A stretch of DNA of 64,000 bases from Diplonema japonicum (GCA_964019335.1 OZ025750.1:248001-312000); one strand, 5' to 3'; counted from the stretch's first letter, positions 1-9,286 are shown. Numbers and translations: made by a program. Notes: a model not told the origin generated them from the letters alone.

Positions 1-2
1 TT

Positions 3-1448
3 GCCGACTCCCTCTCGAAGTTCGACCTCGCCCAGGCTGAGGCTGTCCTTGGGGACTCTGAGCTCCCCGAGCCCATGCACGACGCCTTCAGCAGGATCCT
101 CGACAACCTCCGCAGATACCGCCCCTACCTCCCTGAGGCCCTGTTCTCCGAGACAAGCAGATGTTCAGAGGACCGTTCGAGTATCCCCGCCCCCGGCCTC
201 GTAACGAAGCATGTGGCGATGGTGTTCACTGACATCCAGGGGTCGACGGCAACTTGGGAAGCGAGCCCCGATGGGATGAAGGAGGGGCTTCGGGTACACA
301 ACGATGTGATGCGGGAGTGTGCTGTGGCTTGGAACGGGTACGAGGTGAAGACGATCGGGGACGCCTTCATGGTCGCCTTCGAGCGGACCTGCGATGCTGT
401 GTCCTTCTCCTTGTCTGTTCAGGAAAGCCTTGTTGAGGCACCGTGGCCCGAAGAGCTTCTCCGTCTCGACCACTGTTCCTACAATGACGACGGCCCTTGG
501 TGCGGGCTCCGTGTTCGGATCGGTGTCCACTGTGGTGAGGTGGATGCACAGCTGAACTCCCTGACAGGTAGGTACGACTACTTCGGGAACACTGTGAACA
601 AGGCGGCTCGGATGGAAGGGGCGTGCATCGGTGGGGCTGTTGCGGTGACACCTGAAGTGATGGACGATCTTCAAGACCTGGACGCAGTGGTGATCCCAAT
701 GGGAATAACCGAGCTGAAGGGCTTCGAAGAGTCTATAAGCCCCTTCCTCCTCCTGCCAGCGGAACTGGAGGACCGCACCGCCTTCGTGGAGTCGCAGCTA
801 CTCTTGAGCAAGGACGACAGGAAGATCCTCATAAGGGACAGCATCATGACAAGCGCGTCCCTGCGGAACCTGGCATTCTTGAAGACGGTCCCCTCGGCTA
901 CTGTGTGCAAGGCGGAGGTGCAACTTGACACGGACGATGAGGGATCTGAGGTGACACACATTCTGAACGAGCTTCTTGCGAAGGTGACCCTTTGTGTGGA
1001 GCGAACGCACGGTGTGGTGATCTCCCTCCAGGGGAGCAGGGTGGCCCTTGGGTGGAACGCCTCGCGACCCTGCCGTTCCCATGTGGAGAGCGCGTTTGTT
1101 TTTGCAAGCTTGCTGCACCACTCATATGGACGCAAGGCTGAGTGTGTAGTCCTTGGGATATCCACCAGCCTTGTACACTATGGGGCATTGGGTGGCGAGA
1201 ACCAGAAGTTCATTGCGGTTGTGGGGAGCTGTCTTGGGGTGAGCGATGCCTTGTGCACGATGGGGATGCAGAGGGGGCTGTACTGCTTGTATGGGTCGTC
1301 GTCTTGTGGCGTTAGCTTGAGGATACCTGGAGTTCGAGTAGAGCGCCTTGCAGTTGAGAATTTTCGAAACGATGTTATTTTCCATGACCTGCAGGTCTGC
1401 AGGGTGCTAGTGAGCGGGTGTTCTAATATTGTGCAACCGGCACTCTGA
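3..1448 (+). CDS. Class III adenylate cyclase, membrane family, 5'-truncated by window edge (cyclase 1)
   Basis: The open frame enters from the left edge (first full codon at base 3), so the membrane anchor lies outside. It starts in the signalling helix just before the catalytic domain (ADSLSKFDLAQAE, then YRPYLPEALF), colinear with the complete paralogue at 2921-5086. The catalytic domain C1 has both metal-binding Asp (codons 231 in FTDIQGST and 360 in KTIGDAF), the adenine-selecting Lys (348) and Asp (576, YDYFG), and the transition-state Asn (597) and Arg (609). An active ATP cyclase making cAMP is therefore predicted. A second cyclase-like domain (about 880-1300) lacks all these residues and may be structural or regulatory. 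Stop is TGA at 1446. The C-terminal tail differs from that of the paralogue. Family assignment is firm; substrate choice is inferred from residues. Confidence 0.9.
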   Translation, partial: ADSLSKFDLAQAEAVLGDSELPEPMHDAFSRILDNLRRYRPYLPEALFSETSRCSEDRSSIPAPGLVTKHVAMVFTDIQGSTATWEASPDGMKEGLRVHNDVMRECAVAWNGYEVKTIGDAFMVAFERTCDAVSFSLSVQESLVEAPWPEELLRLDHCSYNDDGPWCGLRVRIGVHCGEVDAQLNSLTGRYDYFGNTVNKAARMEGACIGGAVAVTPEVMDDLQDLDAVVIPMGITELKGFEESISPFLLLPAELEDRTAFVESQLLLSKDDRKILIRDSIMTSASLRNLAFLKTVPSATVCKAEVQLDTDDEGSEVTHILNELLAKVTLCVERTHGVVISLQGSRVALGWNASRPCRSHVESAFVFASLLHHSYGRKAECVVLGISTSLVHYGALGGENQKFIAVVGSCLGVSDALCTMGMQRGLYCLYGSSSCGVSLRIPGVRVERLAVENFRNDVIFHDLQVCRVLVSGCSNIVQPAL

Positions 1449-1582
1449 TTTCTTTCCTTTGATTTTAGAAGGAAAAGAACCACCTGTTTTTTTTTTTTTT
1501 TTTTTCTTCTTTTTTTTTTTTTTTAGAAAACCTGTAGTTTTTTTTTTTTTTTTTTTATCTAAAAAAGAAAATGAAGAAAAGA

Positions 1583-1629
1583 GATGAGAACAAGGGCGTC
1601 TCATAATAAAGACTTCCTGTAACTCATAT
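1583..1629 (+). repeat. Dispersed 45-bp tail repeat, copy 1
   Basis: Begins GATGAGAACAAGGGCGTCTC and continues with a variant of AAAGACTTCCTTTAACTCAT. The same block recurs at 33312, 43357, 47437 and 50485, and as relatives at 40655 and 41291. TGAGA and TCTCA can pair, suggesting a small hairpin. Confidence 0.7.
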
Positions 1630-2076
1630 AAAGGGACCCCCGAATAATGTGTTTTCGCATCGTACTCATGTGTTGACAGCTTATCCAGTATTTGCTTTCT
1701 TTCATAGCCCGCAATGTCAATATTCCATTCCTGAGCAAGATCCCGAATCTATGCCAGACTTCCATGTCGATGATCCTTGCTCTATCTTTTTCCCTAAGGT
1801 CTTGACAAACGTGCCCAAATAAAGGGTTTGTTCGGGGCCCCCCCTTTTATATTTTTCTTCTTCTCTTCTTCTGTTTCTTTTTCTTTTTCTTTCCCACAAG
1901 AGTTTTATGTTTACCGCCAAAAATGAGCACAATCTTTATGATGAATAAAACGCTTGTCATCAAGAAAGAAAGAACACGTGGCAGCTCCATGCACAGCGAA
2001 TAATCTCTTTATTAAGAAGAACTTTTGTAACCATCGGCGCCCAAGCAAGAATAAAAGGCCCCACCGTTCTTTTTTT

Positions 2077-2130
2077 AGGCGATCCTGTCACATGCTGCAG
2101 GTCCCCTTGAAGGACTTCTTTTTAACTCAT
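2077..2130 (+). repeat. Dispersed repeat fragment shared with 43193-43240
   Basis: Starts AGGCGATCCTGTCACATGCT and runs through a CTGCAGGT core. The copy at 43193 matches at most positions. There it sits inside a larger repeat whose other half matches 14293-14412. Confidence 0.6.
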
Positions 2131-2829
2131 ACCGATTGAGTTATGACTCATTAATTTGGTTTTGGTAAAAACGAAACATATCTTGCATTTATATTATATT
2201 TTCGTTGTTACTTTGTTATTCTTTGCGTATCCCCCCCCCCCCCCCCCCCCTTCTTTTTCAGGATAAAAAAAAAGAAAAAGAAGATTGGTATGGCCTATAC
2301 CATGCCTATGTCCCAATAATTCCCAACCCCTCACCCCGACGCCTTCAGGTATTCGGGATTCACTTTTACAGTTCCCTTCCCCCCCACCTACCGTTGCTAA
2401 ACCTACATGATGATGACATGTTAAAGTTAACTTGGAATAATAGAAAACTACCAGTTGTTTCTTCTTTTTTTCTTTCTTTCGGAGCTTCTTTTTTTCTTTT
2501 TTCAATTTTTTATTCAATGCCGTCCATGACGGACAGGCAAACCCCGACGGTCGGCTCCAGGATGCAACCGCAGAATGGTGACAGGCACGTGTAGGATCCC
2601 TGTCCACGGTGGGCACCAACCAGCGCACCGCAAAGATAAATCGACAGGGAGGATGGGGGTAATCTCTCGGCAGGGAAGGTGGGGATTTCTTCTGAGGTAG
2701 ATCAACATAAGCGAAGGGCAGCACAGTCAGGCTGCTGCGACACCAGCTTTGGGAGTGGTCGCATTGGAGGTGGCTAGCTGCGTGGGCGCGCCACCGCGGT
2801 GGGCCGTTGCTAACCACTTCCTATCATGG

Positions 2830-2898
2830 TGAATTTCTTTTTTTTTTTTTTTGTGAGCACCCCCACACTGAAATCGTATGAAGTTTTTCTTACATCAG
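2830..2898 (+). promoter_or_regulatory. Polypyrimidine tract and trans-splice acceptor for cyclase 2
   Basis: A T-rich tract at 2830-2851 and a second at about 2884-2890 precede an AG at 2897-2898 (ACATCAG), 22 bases before the first in-frame ATG at 2921. This is the usual arrangement for spliced-leader addition. Prediction from sequence only. Confidence 0.5.
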
Positions 2899-2920
2899 GT
2901 TGAAAAAAAAAAAAAAAGAT

Positions 2921-5086
2921 ATGGAGAAGTACCCCCCTTTCCGTTGGGCCATGCGGCCTTGGGACACCCAGGAGGAAGTGTTTTACAAGAAGCTGGTTAC
3001 GGTGTGTGTACTATCGATATGCCTCGTCTTCCCGCTCGCCATCCTGCCCCGCATGAGCTCCAGTAACGTGTTGACACAGAGTACAGCCTACCCGTTTATA
3101 TTGACAGGATTGCTCATGTCCCCTGTTTTCGTTGATGGGGTATACAGGCCTTTGCTTGCTGAAGTCGGACTTTACTCGTTCTTGGTTAATGTGATTCTGG
3201 AGGACTATCTATTTACCCTTTTCCAGCAGAATGCCTACTGGCCTTGGGCTGTAATCATCATCGATGTTTGCCTTGTCCTTCGCTTGCCAAGCAGGGTAGC
3301 GAGGAACATCATCTGCTGCACCCTCATCTGGCTCACGTTACGCTACACTGAGACCGCCTTCCGCTTTGGCCTCTACGATGCATGGTACACACCTTCTCAG
3401 GGCGAGCGACGCGATATCTCTGATGATTTCAACAACTGCACCTCCCTTCCCTGCAAGAGGGACGTTTTGGTGTGCTTTTCCGACCTTGTCAACAACGGTC
3501 TTCTCTTCCTGCTTGACTTTTACTTCACAAGAGGCTTTGCTTCCAGCTTGAACAAAGAGAGGGACAAGATGGACAAGGTGATCAAAACAGCGGAGCACAT
3601 TGCCGACTCCCTCTCGAAGTTCGACCTCGCCCAGGCTGAGTCTGTCCTCAACACCTCTGAGCTCCCCGAGCCCATGCACGACGCCTTCAGCAGGATCCTC
3701 GACAACCTCCGCAGCTACCGCCCCTACCTCCCTGAGGCCCTGTTCTCGGAATTGACAATAACAAAAGAGTGCGAAGTCCCCGCCCCCGGCCTCATATCAC
3801 AGCGTGTGGCGATGGTGTTCACTGACATCCAGGGGTCGACGGCGACATGGGAGGCATGCCCCGATGGGATGAAGGAAGGGCTTCGGGTACACAACAAAGT
3901 AATGCGGGAGTGTGCTGTGGCTTGGAACGGGTACGAGGTGAAGACGATCGGGGACGCCTTCATGGTCGCCTTTGAGCACACCTGCGATGCTGTGTCCTTC
4001 TCCTTGTCTGTTCAGGAAAGCCTTGTTGAGGCAGTGTGGCCTGTGGGGCTTCTCCAGCTGGACCACTGTTCCTACAATGACGACGGCCCTTGGTGCGGGC
4101 TCCGTGTTCGGATCGGTGTCCACTGTGGTGAGGTGGATGCACAGCTGAACACCCTGACAGGTAGGTACGACTACTTCGGGAACACTGTGAACAAGGCGGC
4201 TCGGATGGAAGGGGCGTGCATCGGTGGGGCTGTTGCGGTGACACCTGAGGTGATGGAAGATCTTCAAGAAGGTGAATTGCTTTCAAAGCTAATTGTGATT
4301 TCAATGGGGCCAACGACACTAAAGGGAATAGAAGAGGTGATGGACCCAAAAGTACTGCTGCCCTCGACGCTAGAGGCCCGTACCGTCTTTGTCATGTCTC
4401 AGCTCCTTCTAAGCAAAGAGGACAGGAAGCTCGTAGTGACGGATGCATTAAGCATTAAGGGCAGCCTATCGAACAGCTCTCTGAGGTCATCTATACTAGT
4501 GCACAATTGCCTGAGGAAGGTGCTCTCGGCAACAGTGTGCAAGGCGGATATTGTTCTGCCTTTGGGGAATGGCCAGGAGGTAACTTCTTTGCTGAACGAG
4601 CTTCTTGCGAAAGTGACACTTTGTGTGGAGCGAACGCATGGTGTGGTGATCTCCCTCCAGGGGAGCAGGGTGGCCCTTGGGTGGAACGCCTCGCGACCCT
4701 GCCGTTCCCATGTGGAGAGCGCATTTGCCTTTTCAAGCATGCTTCGGCACTCTTACGGAGGTGACAGGAACCTTGTGCATCTAGGGTTGTCAGACAGTTT
4801 AGTTTTCCATGGCTCTGTGGGCAGTGATAGCTTGTTTGTAGCTGTTGTGGGGAGCTGTCTTGGGGTGAGCGATGCCCTGTGCACGATGGGGATGCAGAGG
4901 GGGCTGTACTGCTTGTATGGGTCGTCGACTGAGTATTCTGAAGCCTCTGGAGTGTCTCTTGAGCTTCTGGAACACAACTTGGACAGTAACACCAATGTGT
5001 ACATGGTGGCGACAGACGAAAGATGTGACAACACGAGATGGGCTAGTAGCCCCAGGAGAGCGAGGAGAAGCTTTGGCGACAACTGA
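2921..5086 (+). CDS. Membrane adenylate cyclase with six membrane spans, C1 catalytic and C2-like degenerate domains (cyclase 2)
   Basis: 721 residues. The ATG at 2921 is chosen because upstream in-frame codons are A-rich and lie around the predicted acceptor. Residues 20-210 carry about six hydrophobic segments (for example LVTVCVLSICLVFPLAIL and NNGLLFLLDFYFTRGF), unlike the single-span receptor cyclases of trypanosomatids. A helical linker (KMDKVIKTAEHIADSLSKF to YRPYLPEALF) leads to C1, which holds metal Asp 302 and 345, adenine-site Lys 341 and Asp 417, and Asn 424 and Arg 428, so it should make cAMP. Residues about 525-680 form a cyclase-like second domain without catalytic residues; whether it pairs with C1 or acts as a regulator is unknown. 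The last 40 residues are basic and variable. The same gene family occurs at 3-1448, 11813 and 44392. Confidence 0.92.
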   Translation: MEKYPPFRWAMRPWDTQEEVFYKKLVTVCVLSICLVFPLAILPRMSSSNVLTQSTAYPFILTGLLMSPVFVDGVYRPLLAEVGLYSFLVNVILEDYLFTLFQQNAYWPWAVIIIDVCLVLRLPSRVARNIICCTLIWLTLRYTETAFRFGLYDAWYTPSQGERRDISDDFNNCTSLPCKRDVLVCFSDLVNNGLLFLLDFYFTRGFASSLNKERDKMDKVIKTAEHIADSLSKFDLAQAESVLNTSELPEPMHDAFSRILDNLRSYRPYLPEALFSELTITKECEVPAPGLISQRVAMVFTDIQGSTATWEACPDGMKEGLRVHNKVMRECAVAWNGYEVKTIGDAFMVAFEHTCDAVSFSLSVQESLVEAVWPVGLLQLDHCSYNDDGPWCGLRVRIGVHCGEVDAQLNTLTGRYDYFGNTVNKAARMEGACIGGAVAVTPEVMEDLQEGELLSKLIVISMGPTTLKGIEEVMDPKVLLPSTLEARTVFVMSQLLLSKEDRKLVVTDALSIKGSLSNSSLRSSILVHNCLRKVLSATVCKADIVLPLGNGQEVTSLLNELLAKVTLCVERTHGVVISLQGSRVALGWNASRPCRSHVESAFAFSSMLRHSYGGDRNLVHLGLSDSLVFHGSVGSDSLFVAVVGSCLGVSDALCTMGMQRGLYCLYGSSTEYSEASGVSLELLEHNLDSNTNVYMVATDERCDNTRWASSPRRARRSFGDN

Positions 5087-5450
5087 TGACAGCCGCTTCC
5101 GCGGTTGCGCACGTCTATTTTTTTGTTTTAAATTCTTTTTTTTTGGAGGTGGGCAAGGTGGAGGAGGCGTCAAGGCAAGGATGGCTGCAGTTTGTGCTGA
5201 CGTGTCCAGAAACCAGGTTTCTTTTGTGCAAGAACGAGTCTTGACTTGTCTAAACAAAAAGGGGAACGTTGGCAACGTGTTTCGGGTTGACATACTTCTC
5301 CAGGTTTTACCCAGCACGTACAAACAACGGCCACCGTTCCTCTTTGGATCAATCTTTCTTTAGTCCTTCCGTTGTATAAAATCGTCTTTACCCCTTCATA
5401 TTTATTTGGACTTTCTCAGCTCGTGCCCGATCTTACCCCAGAACTTAGGA
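5087..5450. other. Intergenic region with dispersed repeat (about 5222-5340)
   Basis: The stretch with GGGGAACGTTGGCAACGTGT and an ACTTCTCCAGG core recurs inverted at about 44045-44115 and in part at about 51440-51490. A shorter piece (TTGACTTGTCT, then ACAAAA) recurs at about 49428. Pyrimidine-rich sequence ending in CTCAG (about 5420) and CCCCAG (about 5441) supplies acceptors for the next gene. Confidence 0.55.
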
Positions 5451-6392
5451 ATGAACCAACCTGTGACCCTCTATGTCACCCTGCCTTCCGGAACTACTGT
5501 TTGTGTAGAAGCAGAGAGCACAGAGACAGTCGCGTCGCTGAAAGAGAAAGTCGCCTCAACCGCCGACATTAAAACAAGCATCTTCGATCTGGAGCTGGAG
5601 GGGGAGTGTTTAGACAACCGGAGTTTCATGAAGGAATACCCCTTCGAAGCACGAACCACCTTGCAAGCCACAGTGAACAAGCGGCACTCAGCTTTAATGA
5701 AGCTAGAAGACCTGGGCTTCGCGTCGATCCAAGACGTGGTACAAGAACTGGAGGAGACGAACGAACCCCTCGACGATGAACGGTACCGGGGTGCCATTCA
5801 ATCACTGGCAGATGCCGACATGACGGAGGACCTTGCCTTGCTCAACACGGTACTGTGCATTGCTGCGACGGAAGGGCTGACAACATGCGCAGAGATGATT
5901 CTAAAACGCACCGATGTAGATGTAAACTCTTCTTACGGAAGAGTGAGAACACCCCTTCATCACGCTGCCGTATCTAACCATGCGGACATGATAAGCTTGT
6001 TGTTGACGCACGGCGCGAAAGTTGACGTGCATTGTGCTAACAATGAGTACCCTCTGCATCTGACAAGCTCTTCGCATGCAGCCGCGATGCTGTTGAGTCA
6101 CGGTGCCGATCCCAACGCCCTTGACTCCACAGGGAGCACGCCGCTCCATAATGCGGCTTTCAATGGCCACATTGGGGTGATGTCAGAGCTGCTCAGCCAC
6201 GGAGCGCACCCCAATACGAAAGAGGGCATGCAGGGCCAAACGGCGCTTCACGCCGCTGCTTACGGCGAAGAAGAAGCCGTGTCTCTTTTGCTACAACACG
6301 GAGCCGACACCACCGTGAAGGACGATCAGGGCAGGACACCCTTGTGCATTGCTACGGTGACAGGAGGAGGCATCGCAGACTTTTTTAAGTAA
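5451..6392 (+). CDS. Ubiquitin-like/ankyrin-repeat protein 1
   Basis: 313 residues from ATG 5451; an upstream in-frame TTG lies before the predicted acceptor and is not used. Residues 4-75 resemble a ubiquitin-like beta-grasp domain (VTLYVTLPSGTTVCVEAEST, then VASLKEKV). It has no C-terminal diglycine, so it is a built-in domain and not a conjugated modifier. A helical linker (about 80-125) follows, then five or six ankyrin repeats with the usual TPLHHAA and LLLTHGAKVDV pattern up to the C-terminus, which stops soon after the last repeat. There is no membrane segment. It is probably a cytosolic scaffold or adaptor. The next gene has the same architecture, so the pair is a tandem duplication that has diverged widely. 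Confidence 0.88.
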   Translation: MNQPVTLYVTLPSGTTVCVEAESTETVASLKEKVASTADIKTSIFDLELEGECLDNRSFMKEYPFEARTTLQATVNKRHSALMKLEDLGFASIQDVVQELEETNEPLDDERYRGAIQSLADADMTEDLALLNTVLCIAATEGLTTCAEMILKRTDVDVNSSYGRVRTPLHHAAVSNHADMISLLLTHGAKVDVHCANNEYPLHLTSSSHAAAMLLSHGADPNALDSTGSTPLHNAAFNGHIGVMSELLSHGAHPNTKEGMQGQTALHAAAYGEEEAVSLLLQHGADTTVKDDQGRTPLCIATVTGGGIADFFK

Positions 6393-6445
6393 AGAATCTT
6401 CGCCTTTTATTATACCATAGCCCACAAAAGGCGGTTGAGTATTAT

Positions 6446-6482
6446 TTTATCTTTTCTTTTCCCGTTTGTTGATCATGCACAG
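6446..6482 (+). promoter_or_regulatory. Trans-splice acceptor that decides the start of the second UBL/ankyrin gene
   Basis: A pyrimidine tract (6446-6470) is followed by its first AG at 6481-6482. Splicing there would remove the ATG at 6475 and leave ATG 6490 as the first in the mRNA, with a 5'UTR of only 7 bases plus the spliced leader. Confidence 0.45.
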
Positions 6483-6489
6483 AGCCAAC

Positions 6490-7566
6490 ATGTCGGTTTC
6501 GCTTCAGGTGGTGCTCCCATCGCAGGTGTGCTACATCGATGCTGGTGCTAATGAAACGATAAGAGATCTGAAGCTTCGGATTGCAAGCGAGACAGGCTTG
6601 GACGAGGGCTTGTTCCGCGTGACGTTTGAAGGCGACGCACTTGACGAAAGCATGGTGGTTCAAGAGTGCCCCTTCGACGACCAATGTGAGGTACATGTTG
6701 CAATGACTGACAATGCCGATGCACGACAGAGGCTGAGGGAGCTCGGGTGGGAGGACAAGCAAGTGGGTCACATTGTGACAGAGCTCAAGAAGGCTCAGCT
6801 GCAGGAGGAGGAGGTGTACCTCGAGATCTTCACCGCCATGTGGAACGCGGGGCTCATCAGCCAGGAAGAAAACATAGGGCCGCTACTTCTAATAGCCACA
6901 CGAAGAGGCCTGCTGAACCTTGTAGAGGCAATACTGTCCAACGGAGCCGCTGATGTCAACTACAAGCGTATAGTGGGAAACTACAAGTGCACTGCGTTGC
7001 ACGAAGCTTTGTACCACGGGGAAGAGGCCGTCATGCTACTTTTAAAATATGGTGCCGACCCCTCGATCCTGGACAGTGATGGGTACTCATCACTGCATCG
7101 TGCGATTAGCGGAGGGAAGCAAGCTCTCGTTCGTATGTTCCTCGAGGGCAACACTGACCCTAACAAGTGTGTGGGGGTTACTGGCATCACCACGCTGCAG
7201 CTGTGCGTTCGCGACCTCCCTGAGTATGTGGCGATCGCAGCTGATCTACTTGACTATAAGGCCGACCCGAACCTCCGTGACTACAAGAAGAGAGAGACCG
7301 CTCTTCACGTAGCCTGTTCTCAACCCATGGCCTACCTCCCTATGGTGCAGTTGCTTGTTGGTGTCGCTGACGTCAACATGGCCGACCGTTACGGCTGGAC
7401 TCCCCTGCACCGTGCCGTGTGCGGCCATTACTACGACATCGTAGAGCTCCTCTTGAAAAATGGTGCCGATAAGACCCTATGCATCTCCGACCAGGGGGTG
7501 TACGACGGGTTCACACCAGCGATGCTTGCAACCGGACCTCATTTCGCAACGCTGTTGTCGGATTAA
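6490..7566 (+). CDS. Ubiquitin-like/ankyrin-repeat protein 2
   Basis: 358 residues from ATG 6490, preferred over ATG 6475 because the first AG after the pyrimidine tract lies between them and because MSVSLQVVLPS aligns with the start of the upstream paralogue. Residues 1-70 form a ubiquitin-like domain (ETIRDLKLRIASETGLDEGL) without a terminal diglycine. A helical linker (LRELGWEDKQVGHIVTELKK) has a counterpart in the neighbour. Ankyrin repeats then fill about 130-355 (CTALHEALYHGEEAVMLLLK and TPLHRAVCGHYYDIVELLLK). It ends after the last repeat. Probably a cytosolic adaptor; the partner is unknown. Confidence 0.87.
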   Translation: MSVSLQVVLPSQVCYIDAGANETIRDLKLRIASETGLDEGLFRVTFEGDALDESMVVQECPFDDQCEVHVAMTDNADARQRLRELGWEDKQVGHIVTELKKAQLQEEEVYLEIFTAMWNAGLISQEENIGPLLLIATRRGLLNLVEAILSNGAADVNYKRIVGNYKCTALHEALYHGEEAVMLLLKYGADPSILDSDGYSSLHRAISGGKQALVRMFLEGNTDPNKCVGVTGITTLQLCVRDLPEYVAIAADLLDYKADPNLRDYKKRETALHVACSQPMAYLPMVQLLVGVADVNMADRYGWTPLHRAVCGHYYDIVELLLKNGADKTLCISDQGVYDGFTPAMLATGPHFATLLSD

Positions 7567-7951
7567 AGAAAGAAAAGAGTAAAATAATAAAAGGAATAGA
7601 AAATAAAACGCTTTGGAACTCGAGTTGGATACAGCCGAGTTGCAGCTGATGATGGCGGAGATTACTGGTAGCTTGCAACTCACCTTCGCACGGAAAAAGA
7701 CCATGACTTCAGCGTTCACCTGTGGAAGAACCGGTACTCGCTTCCCCGGCAACATCCTTGAGACACAGTTGTACAACTATTGTGTCCTTTCCAACTCGAT
7801 TGAGGGTTTTACACTTAAGGTACCGAGGAAGCCACACCAGAAAGGCGTAACCCCTTAAATGTCTCTTTTTTTTTCAAATATATTTTTCTTCTTTTTTTTT
7901 GCATTTCTTTTAAAGGTTTTCATACAAAAGGAACCGTGTGGGGAGGGTGGG
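7567..7951. other. Intergenic region and acceptor for the STE20-like kinase
   Basis: About 385 bases with no supported gene. The T-rich tract at 7863-7912 ends at AG 7914-7915 (TTTTAAAG). An open frame runs through this tract, but its Phe-rich translation is just the pyrimidine tract and lies before the acceptor. Confidence 0.55.
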
Positions 7952-9286
7952 ATGATCTTCAAAGAATGGGGCCGCAGACTCATGTCCCCTCTAAGCAAAC
8001 AACCGGACATAAGAACGGACGGCGGTGCCGAAGTTGAAGGCGAAGAGGACGAAGACAACATAACAGTAGGCGAACCCGAAGAAGTCGCCGAAGGCGTCGT
8101 TGTACGGCTAGAGGACACCGCAGGGATCGCAGACATCACAAGCATCGTGGAGAAGAAGCTCGACGCGTCTATGCTAGTGGGAGAGCCCATTGTCCTCGAA
8201 GAGTCTGTCAGAGTTACAATGGACGTCGATGAACCATCAGAACTAGGTCTGAAGGGACTTCCCATCGAACTTCACAATGCATTGGTAACATCGGGGTTCA
8301 GACGCGAGCAGGTGGAACCTTCCTTGGAAAGAATGTACGGGAAGTACATGGAAAAACATTTAGAAACATCCGTGTCAAATGCATCGTTCTCAGCTTGTAA
8401 GCAGAATGCCATTGTAGAATCATACCGCCGCGTGTCATTGGACGAAATGGTTGCGAAGGGAAACCCGAGAAAGATTCATTCAAATATATGCAAAATCGAC
8501 GCTGGTTCGCAGGGCGAGGTGTTCAAGGCAACAGATGTATCAGGTGCCGCGGTTGCCTTGAAGAAGATAACGATCAAGTCGGAATCCGACCTCCCGGTTC
8601 TTGAGAATGAGATCTCGCTTCTACACACGTGCAAACACCCGAATATCGTGGAGTACAAAGCTTGTTACAAAGAAGGGCAGAACATATGGATTTCGATGGA
8701 GCTGATGGACGGAGGCAAGCTGACAAACATTATACAAACGGGAAAGCGGCTCACTGAGCCCCAAGTGGCTTTCATCATGCGAGAGATTTTAAAAGGTGTT
8801 CGTTATCTTCACAAGGGCGGGGTTTTGCACCGTGACATCAAGTCCGATAATGTCCTGTTAAGCTCGAACGGCTCCATTAAATTAACCGATTTCGGGTTCA
8901 GCACTTTGGTATCAACTGGTAACGCAGCGAAACGCAGGACGTTGGTCGGGACTCCGTTCTGGATGGCACCTGAAGTGGTGGACAGCAAGCCATATGACTA
9001 TGCAGCTGATATATGGTCTTTAGGAATTTTAGGATTTGAGCTTTGTGATGGGCAGCCGCCTTACATAGACATGCACCCCATGAGGGCTATGAAGCTGACG
9101 TCCAAGCGTGACGCCCCGAAGTTAAAATCTCGCACAGAATGGTCGTTTGAGTGCATTACCTTCATGGAGAGCATGTTATCTAAGCAGCCCGCATCGCGTC
9201 CCACTGCGAAAGAGCTTCTGCAGCACCCGTTTTTGGTCAGGGCGGAAGGTACAGACGCTGGGTTTCTTAAAGAGCTTCTTGGTTGA
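7952..9286 (+). CDS. PAK/STE20-like serine/threonine protein kinase
   Basis: 444 residues from ATG 7952, the first in-frame ATG after the predicted acceptor. The N-terminus is acidic (EVEGEEDEDN). At about 98-130, GLPIELHNALVTSGFRREQV resembles the segment after the CRIB motif in PAK kinases (the autoinhibitory region), but the CRIB histidines themselves are not visible. The kinase domain occupies about 178-440: glycine loop at 182 (IDAGSQGEVF), ATP Lys 204, catalytic HRD at 293-295 with the STE20-type continuation IKSDNVLL, DFG at 313-315, and GTPFWMAPEVV, diagnostic of STE20/PAK. All catalytic residues are present, so it should be active. Control by Rho/Rac-type GTPases is uncertain given the missing CRIB. 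Confidence 0.92.
   Translation: MIFKEWGRRLMSPLSKQPDIRTDGGAEVEGEEDEDNITVGEPEEVAEGVVVRLEDTAGIADITSIVEKKLDASMLVGEPIVLEESVRVTMDVDEPSELGLKGLPIELHNALVTSGFRREQVEPSLERMYGKYMEKHLETSVSNASFSACKQNAIVESYRRVSLDEMVAKGNPRKIHSNICKIDAGSQGEVFKATDVSGAAVALKKITIKSESDLPVLENEISLLHTCKHPNIVEYKACYKEGQNIWISMELMDGGKLTNIIQTGKRLTEPQVAFIMREILKGVRYLHKGGVLHRDIKSDNVLLSSNGSIKLTDFGFSTLVSTGNAAKRRTLVGTPFWMAPEVVDSKPYDYAADIWSLGILGFELCDGQPPYIDMHPMRAMKLTSKRDAPKLKSRTEWSFECITFMESMLSKQPASRPTAKELLQHPFLVRAEGTDAGFLKELLG

Larger units (their letters stand above)
1449..2920. other. Intergenic region with homopolymers and repeat fragments
   Basis: No convincing gene. The region holds T-runs, a C-run near 2230, the dispersed tail repeat at 1583-1629, and a fragment at 2077-2130 repeated near 43193. 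A GC-richer block at about 2510-2820 has gene-like composition, but no frame gives a recognisable protein; it may be a fossil. Confidence 0.6.

Noticed and set aside
165-674. Minus-strand open frames opposite the cyclase catalytic codons, repeated at 3797-4267 and 12578-13003
   Set aside because: They recur because the sense sequence is conserved; they are shadows of the C1 domain.
2194-2817. 207-codon minus-strand open frame
   Set aside because: Half of it is homopolymer; the rest shows no family signature and opposes all genes. It was kept only as a note on the GC-richer block.
7859-7951. Phe-rich start of the STE20-like kinase
   Set aside because: It is pyrimidine tract before AG 7914-7915; ATG 7952 is the first in-frame start after it.
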